A DNA stretch of 7,820 nt from Bacteroidia bacterium (GTDB lineage: Bacteria > Bacteroidota > Bacteroidia > NS11-12g > UBA9320): positions 1 through 7,820 of the forward strand of contig JAQWZS010000072.1 of the NCBI GenBank assembly GCA_029253325.1, written 5' to 3'. Below are positions 6,198-7,820 of the stretch, piece by piece; the first letter of the stretch is position 1, and each line of letters starts with the position of its first letter. The notes beneath the pieces are model-generated. The model was not told the origin of the DNA and made no database searches. It was given only the letters and a program-made list of their open reading frames with translations. The position numbers and the translations under genes were made by a program.

Positions 6198-7820
6198 CTA
6201 CCCATTCATAGATACTAAAAACTCATCGTTGTTTTTAGTACCCTTCATATAATTAAGCATGGTATTCATTGCCTCCTCGCTATTCATATCAGCAAGGTGA
6301 TTTCTCATTACCCACATTTTTTGAAGCACCGCTTTATCAAGAAGTAAGTCTTCTCTCCTAGTACTGGAAGAAACAATGTCAATTGCTGGATAAATACGCT
6401 TATTTGAAAGCTTACGATCAAGCTGTAATTCCATGTTACCTGTTCCTTTAAACTCCTCAAAGATTACTTCATCCATTTTAGAACCAGTTTCTGTAAGTGC
6501 AGTAGCAATGATGGTTAATGATCCACCATTTTCGATGTTTCTTGCTGCACCGAAAAAGCGTTTTGGTTTTTGTAATGCGTTAGCATCTACACCACCAGAT
6601 AAAATCTTACCGCTCGCTGGCTGCACTGTGTTATATGCTCTTGCAAGTCGTGTAATAGAATCAAGAAGTATGACTACATCATGCCCGCATTCAGTTAGTC
6701 TCTTTGCTTTTTCAAGAACAATATTTGCTAATTTAACATGCTTATCAGCTGGCTCATCAAAAGTAGATGCTACTACTTCAGCATTTACATTTCTTGCCAT
6801 ATCGGTTACCTCCTCAGGACGTTCATCAATCAATAAGATAATCATATAAACCTCCGGATGGTTGTGAGCAATTGCATTAGCCACATCTTTCAATAAATTA
6901 GTCTTACCCGTCTTAGGTTGTGCAACGATTAATCCACGCTGACCTTTTCCAATAGGGGATATAAAATCCATGATTCGAGTGGAATAATTCCCAGCCTTGT
7001 ACTCTAAATTAAATTTTTCATCTGGAAACAATGGCGTCAAATGATGAAAAGCTACTCTGTCTTTAACAAACTCAATTGATCTTCCGTTAATCGTTAATAT
7101 ATTAATGAGTGCAAAATATTTCTCGCCTTCTTTAGGTGGTCTAATGTTTCCTTTAACAACATCTCCAGTTTTAAGTCCATTTTGACGAATTTGATTAGGA
7201 GCAATATATACATCATCAGGAGAAGGTTGATAGCTATAATCCGCAGATCTTAAAAATCCATATCCATCAGATATTACCTCCAGAACACCCTGTGTAGTCA
7301 CTACACCCTCTAATTCAAGATAATTAATGAGCTTTTCCTCTGCTTCACGTTTCTTACGTTTTTCCTCTTCTATCCTCTTTCTTTCAGCGTCTCTTTGTTC
7401 TCTTTCTTTTTCTCTAGCTTCATTTCTTTCAGCTTTTGCTTGATTATTGGGCCTAGAGGGTTTTTCAGGAGATTTTTCTTGATCAGTTTTCTGATTCGAT
7501 ACTTTATCATTATCCCCGTGTTGTGTTGGGGTATTTTTATTTTTTGGTGTTCGCTGTCTGTGGGGACTTTTTTTACGTTCAGTCTCCTTTTTATTTTCAT
7601 TGCTAACTTCCTCTTTAGAGTCAACCTTTGGTTTACTTGTTAATTCCTTAGTAGTTTTTGAATCTACTGATTTAAATTTAGATGGATTAATTGCCTGATA
7701 ATCAAGTATTTTGTATGCCAAATCTTGTTTTTTTAATCCCTTGTGAGGAATTTCAAATTTTTCTGCAATTTTTCTAAGTTCAGGAAGGAGCATCTCTCCT
7801 AGTGAAAGAATATCGTACAT
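6198..7820 (-). CDS. rho: Transcription termination factor Rho
   Basis: Rho is the hexameric RNA-dependent ATPase/helicase that ends transcription at untranslated RNA. The 540-residue frame starts MYDILSLGEMLLPELRKIAE, a normal Bacteroidota Rho beginning, with the ATG on the last three bases of the window, so the gene appears complete. Domains: SAP-like Rho_N (about 5-45); a lysine/glutamate-rich low-complexity insert (about 50-165) ending in a likely helical stretch (128-164); the RNA-binding cold-shock-like domain (about 172-245, with DGYGFLRSADYSYQPSPDD); and the RecA-type motor. Motor motifs are Walker A AQPKTGKT (300-307), the catalytic-Glu region LLIDERPEEVTDM (E333), Walker B VVILLDSITRLARAYN (Asp387), the Q-loop region PASGKILSGGVDANAL (401-416), KRFFGAARN (420-428), the R-loop region around EFKGTGNMEL, and an arginine-finger candidate at Arg488 in SSTRRE. 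E. coli Rho has 419 residues; the extra length is mostly the insert. Its promoter is outside the window. Confidence 0.97.
   Translation of the reverse strand: MYDILSLGEMLLPELRKIAEKFEIPHKGLKKQDLAYKILDYQAINPSKFKSVDSKTTKELTSKPKVDSKEEVSNENKKETERKKSPHRQRTPKNKNTPTQHGDNDKVSNQKTDQEKSPEKPSRPNNQAKAERNEAREKEREQRDAERKRIEEEKRKKREAEEKLINYLELEGVVTTQGVLEVISDGYGFLRSADYSYQPSPDDVYIAPNQIRQNGLKTGDVVKGNIRPPKEGEKYFALINILTINGRSIEFVKDRVAFHHLTPLFPDEKFNLEYKAGNYSTRIMDFISPIGKGQRGLIVAQPKTGKTNLLKDVANAIAHNHPEVYMIILLIDERPEEVTDMARNVNAEVVASTFDEPADKHVKLANIVLEKAKRLTECGHDVVILLDSITRLARAYNTVQPASGKILSGGVDANALQKPKRFFGAARNIENGGSLTIIATALTETGSKMDEVIFEEFKGTGNMELQLDRKLSNKRIYPAIDIVSSSTRREDLLLDKAVLQKMWVMRNHLADMNSEEAMNTMLNYMKGTKNNDEFLVSMNG

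Noticed and set aside
6433..6849. Plus-strand open frame of 138 codons opposite rho
   Set aside because: It is antisense to the highly conserved Rho motor domain; a chance frame.
6790..6910. Unusual Walker A (AQPKTGKT, not the E. coli APPKAGKT) in Rho
   Set aside because: As far as I recall this is the normal form in Bacteroidota Rho, so it is not a sign of altered function.
7370..7643. Open frames on both strands over the Rho linker
   Set aside because: They come from the low-complexity K/E-rich coding sequence read in other frames and show only biased composition.
1..7820. Search for tRNA, rRNA, CRISPR, insertion sequences, phage or toxin-antitoxin modules
   Set aside because: No repeated spacers, transposase motifs, cloverleaf-like sequences or paired small toxin-like genes were seen by eye on either strand.

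Overview
The window is an A+T-rich piece of a Bacteroidota chromosome, most likely Flavobacteriia- or Cytophagia-like. Four things point this way: a Rho factor with a long charged insert after its N-terminal domain; an OstA-like lipopolysaccharide-transport protein of the type found in this phylum; the ending of a type IX secretion (T9SS) type B sorting domain; and several TAnnTTTG boxes (the Bacteroidota -7 promoter element) just upstream of genes, with no strong Shine-Dalgarno sequences. The genes read as ordinary vertically inherited housekeeping and envelope genes. I see no rRNA, tRNA, CRISPR array, transposase or phage gene.

Left part (1-4241), all on the minus strand, in transcription order: an OstA/LptA-like periplasmic protein (4241-2760), a membrane fatty-acid desaturase (2715-1609), and a secreted family 3 glycoside hydrolase (1505 to beyond the left edge, so its 3' end is missing). 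All three concern the cell envelope: LPS transport, membrane fluidity and amino-sugar glycan or peptidoglycan turnover. The gaps of 44 and 103 bases each hold a possible promoter and a small inverted repeat, so the three may be read separately as well as together.

Middle (4242-5612): tilS, the tRNA-Ile lysidine synthetase, diverges from the OstA-like gene across only 48 bases. Both genes of this pair appear to use non-ATG starts (GTG and TTG).

Right part (5613-7820): a 102-codon open frame on the plus strand joins a signal peptide and the first residues of a large secreted T9SS substrate directly to the last ~50 residues of a type B C-terminal sorting domain. I read this as an in-frame internal deletion of a once very large gene, or an assembly collapse. 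Its stop codon lies inside a perfect 11-bp inverted repeat. Just after it is a 40-codon frame that resembles the end of a GldM-type C-terminal domain. Converging on these from the right edge is rho, complete and starting exactly at the last base of the window.

I found no convincing new multi-gene system. The most interesting spot is 5696-6174: two truncated T9SS-related fragments back to back, with a good promoter in front and a strong hairpin between them.
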